NCBI GenBank assembly: GCA_036785705.1
Contig: JAWUZG010000029.1
Span: 16,197,501 to 16,261,500 of the forward strand
Direction: 5' to 3'
Length of the DNA stretch: 64,000 bases
Source: Acanthornis magna
Taxonomy: Eukaryota; Chordata; Aves; Passeriformes; Acanthizidae
Shown: positions 61,984 through 64,000 of the stretch, piece after piece
Position numbering within the stretch: the first letter of the stretch is position 1
Layout of the letters: the number at the start of each line of letters is the position of its first letter
Position numbers and translations under genes: made by a program
The notes under the pieces: generated by a model
What the model saw: the letters and a program-made list of their open reading frames with translations, nothing else
Told to the model about the DNA's origin: nothing
Databases searched by the model: none

Positions 61984-62763
61984 TCATGGAACCGGGCTGT
62001 CTGTGATGCTACTGTCTGAGCCTGATTCTTTGGAGGCTTGGTCTTCTGCGGCGGTGACTTCCTTTGCAGGCATGTGAGTCTCTGGCTTCTTCTTCTTCCG
62101 ACGCCAGGTGATGTCTTTGACGCCGCTAACTGGTAAGGGCTTTGGGTCTCCTGGGTCTCTGCAGTAAGGCTTGATAAACTTCCCAGGGATCCACTTTGGA
62201 CCCGTCAGTGTAGACACGCATCTGTATCCCGTCCCCCAGGTGAGGAGAGGATAGGGACCCGTGACCTTAAGGGAATCCGGCTCCTTTGTGAGCACAAGGG
62301 GGTGTTCCTTCAGCCGAGCGCGGGTGCTGCTATAAAAATGCCTGAGCACCGGGGGGTCTGGCTCTTTTTCGGAGCAGTTTAGAAAATTTAGAGTAAAAAG
62401 AGCTCTCACCAGCCGGATTGCGGGAGTCTCTACTTCTGACCCACCCTTCTGCTGAAGAAGCATGCTCTTGATACTCTGATGAACCCTTTCCACCAGGGCC
62501 TGACCCGTTGCAGAGTGGGGTATCCCGGTGACGTGGGATATTCCCCACTCCTGGAAAAACTTCCAGACAATGTACGCCGGGCCATTGTCCGTTTTAATCT
62601 GTCTAGGAATTCCTAGGACCGAGAAGGCCTGGATGAGGTGTGTAATTACATCCTTAGCCCTCTCTCCCAAGTGCGCAGAGGCGTATACGGCACCAGAGAA
62701 GGTGTCGATGCTTACATGAACATACTTTAGTCTGCCAAATTCCAGAATGTGGGTCACATCCAC
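61984..62763 (-). pseudogene. pol: Retroviral pol: integrase catalytic core and C-terminus
   Basis: In the same frame as the upstream pol segment but separated by an in-frame TAG at 62770-62772. It carries the DDE triad: first Asp in VDVTHI, second in KTDNGPAY, Glu in ALVERVHQSIKSML. The C-terminal DNA-binding part has PKWIPGKFIKPY. A Lys-rich, Ser/Glu-rich tail (RRKKKKPE...SDSSITDSPVP) ends at the stop at 61984. All catalytic residues are present, so the stop is the only visible lesion in this part. The open frame listed from 62763 starts with GTG and is not a natural start. Confidence 0.88.
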
Positions 62764-62769
62764 CTGCCA

Positions 62770-64000
62770 CTACTCCCCATTACCTAGCCCCCTCGGGTTA
62801 ACCCCCGTGCCCATCGAGGATAACTGTAACCATTGGCAATTGGGGCAGGTAGCAACAATGGCTCTTGCCTGGTCCTTCTTCAAATCAAGCATGTTGACAA
62901 GAGTGGGGACGTTTTGGTGGAACAGCGCATGACTCAACTTGGCCTGCTGGAATTTATCAGGCAAGTTGGCGACATGCACTGGCACCGCAAGCACATCCGC
63001 CCTCCTGTTCCCTTCCATGATGAACCCAGGAAGGTCAGTGTGAGACCTCACATGCATGACATAGATGGGTTGTTCTCGGTGGGAAATCTGTTGTACTAGC
63101 TTCGAGAGCAACTTTTGGATGGCCGAATTAGGGGAACCTGAGAGCCAAGTGCCCTCTGCCCTGGACACTACACCAGCCACATAGGCCGAATCGGTTACTA
63201 AATTAAACGGTTCCTGAAACCTGTCAAATGCCCTGCCGACAGCTGCCAGCTCTGCCACCTGTGGGGATCCCTCCACTACTTCCACGTCTGATTCCCACTT
63301 CAGCGTGATAGGATCCTGCCACGTGATGACAGACTTTCTTGTAGCACTGCAGCCCTCTGTAAAAAGTGTCAGAGCTTTGAGAGGTTTAGGACTCAAGATC
63401 GATTTTGGAGCCAATTTCCAATCCAAATTGAACAACCTGTGTTTAGGGTATTGACTAGAAAGCTGACCCGTGTATGAGTCCAGAGCATATTGGAGTTCCT
63501 CGTTCAATTGATAACTGAAATCCAATCTCTCTCTTGGTATGGGGAGGTAGGTGCATGTAAAGTCACACCCTGCCAGAACAGCAAGATGGGACTTTGCTTT
63601 TCTAATGATCTGCGCCAACCGTTCCTGTGGCGTCATAAGGACTTTAGTGGTCTGAGCAGACAGGAAAACCCACTCTATTATCAGAAGAGGATCCCCCTGC
63701 CTCCCATCCCACTGGTGGATGAACCCATATGGGTGGAACATTTTTCCGAGGATTGCCAATTGGAAGGACAATTTAGGGTCAAATCTATGCATTTGTCTGT
63801 TTGCCAAGGTGTTGGCGACCTTGGTTATCGCGTCACGCGCCTCCGGGGTTAAAGCCCTGGGAGCTGTCAGGTCCCGATCTCCCCTAAGGAGATCAAACAA
63901 TGGTGCCAGATCCTCAGTAGAAATCCCCAGGTAAGGCCGAATCCAATTTATGGCGCCACATAATTGATATATTTCTCTTAAATTTTTTGGATCATCAATT
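62770..64000 (-). pseudogene. pol: Retroviral pol: RT thumb/connection, RNase H, integrase zinc domain (partial)
   Basis: The frame is open from the right window edge. It contains the end of reverse transcriptase (thumb and connection; the YxDD active site is beyond the window), then RNase H with motifs LTLFTEGCSATRKS, VAELAAVGRAF, LVTDSAYVAG and HTDLPGFIMEGNRRAD, then the integrase HHCC domain (HALFH...CPNC). The first RNase H catalytic acid, usually Asp, is Glu here (TEG); the other three acidic positions are kept. The frame stops at TAG 62770-62772, immediately before the integrase core, which continues in the same frame. Long-range openness suggests a relatively recent insertion. Confidence 0.9.

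Larger units (their letters stand above)
59977..64000 (-). mobile_element. Class II endogenous retrovirus (ERVK/alpharetrovirus-like), 3' half of provirus
   Basis: Reading the minus strand from the right edge: end of reverse transcriptase, RNase H, integrase, a 137-bp gap, envelope surface and transmembrane subunits, polypurine tract, 3' LTR. The order and motifs are those of an orthoretrovirus. The integrase and RNase H resemble the ERVK Pol proteins common in bird genomes, and the envelope resembles the avian leukosis-type gamma-like glycoprotein. gag, protease, the RT active site and the 5' LTR lie beyond the window. At least three coding lesions are visible (one stop in integrase, one frameshift and one stop in env), so this copy cannot make the full proteins as read. 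Confidence 0.93.

Overview
This is vertebrate nuclear DNA, almost certainly from a bird and probably a songbird. It has spliced genes with large introns, a CpG-island promoter, several CR1 LINE fragments, a tRNA-Ile-headed SINE with a CR1-type tail (TguSINE1-like), and avian class II and class III retroviral LTRs. No bacterial, organellar or phage genes are present. The window is gene-poor and holds one firmly identified gene.

Layout. 1-20.6 kb is mostly unique AT-rich DNA broken by a SINE (about 1.27-1.42 kb), three LTRs (1495-2417; 5077-6159; about 12217-13108) and a CR1 (about 9.23-9.45 kb). At 20633-20751 a + strand 3'-terminal coding exon with a strong splice acceptor ends a gene whose other exons lie to the left, outside the window or unrecognised. 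By synteny (VSTM2A-SEC61G-EGFR order in amniotes) it may be a VSTM2A 3' exon. Converging on it is SEC61G on the minus strand: CpG-island promoter at about 24.85-25.28 kb, non-coding exon 1, and three coding exons (24346-24253, 23256-23154, 22307-22298) that splice to exactly 68 residues.

25.6-41 kb is intergenic: CR1, a (CA)36 microsatellite, a solo LTR at about 38030-38545. The 41.3-44.7 kb block is a GC-richer accessory island. It contains a minus-strand gene-like unit encoding a signal peptide, a tiny ectodomain and one transmembrane helix with a central Asp, followed by a second open segment with 7-residue repeats, flanked by CR1 pieces. I do not recognise this family. 44.7-58.8 kb is unique DNA apart from a solo LTR with a 6-bp target duplication (48127-48773) and a perfect 36-base palindrome (45677-45712).

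From 58.8 kb the window enters retroelements: a CR1 with a deleted reverse-transcriptase ORF (58826 to about 59665), then the 3' half of a minus-strand class II (ERVK/alpharetrovirus-like) provirus: 3' LTR (about 59977-60544), polypurine tract, env and pol, running off the right edge. Pol is interrupted by one in-frame stop in the integrase; env by a frameshift and an in-frame stop. The provirus is therefore fairly young but defective as read here.
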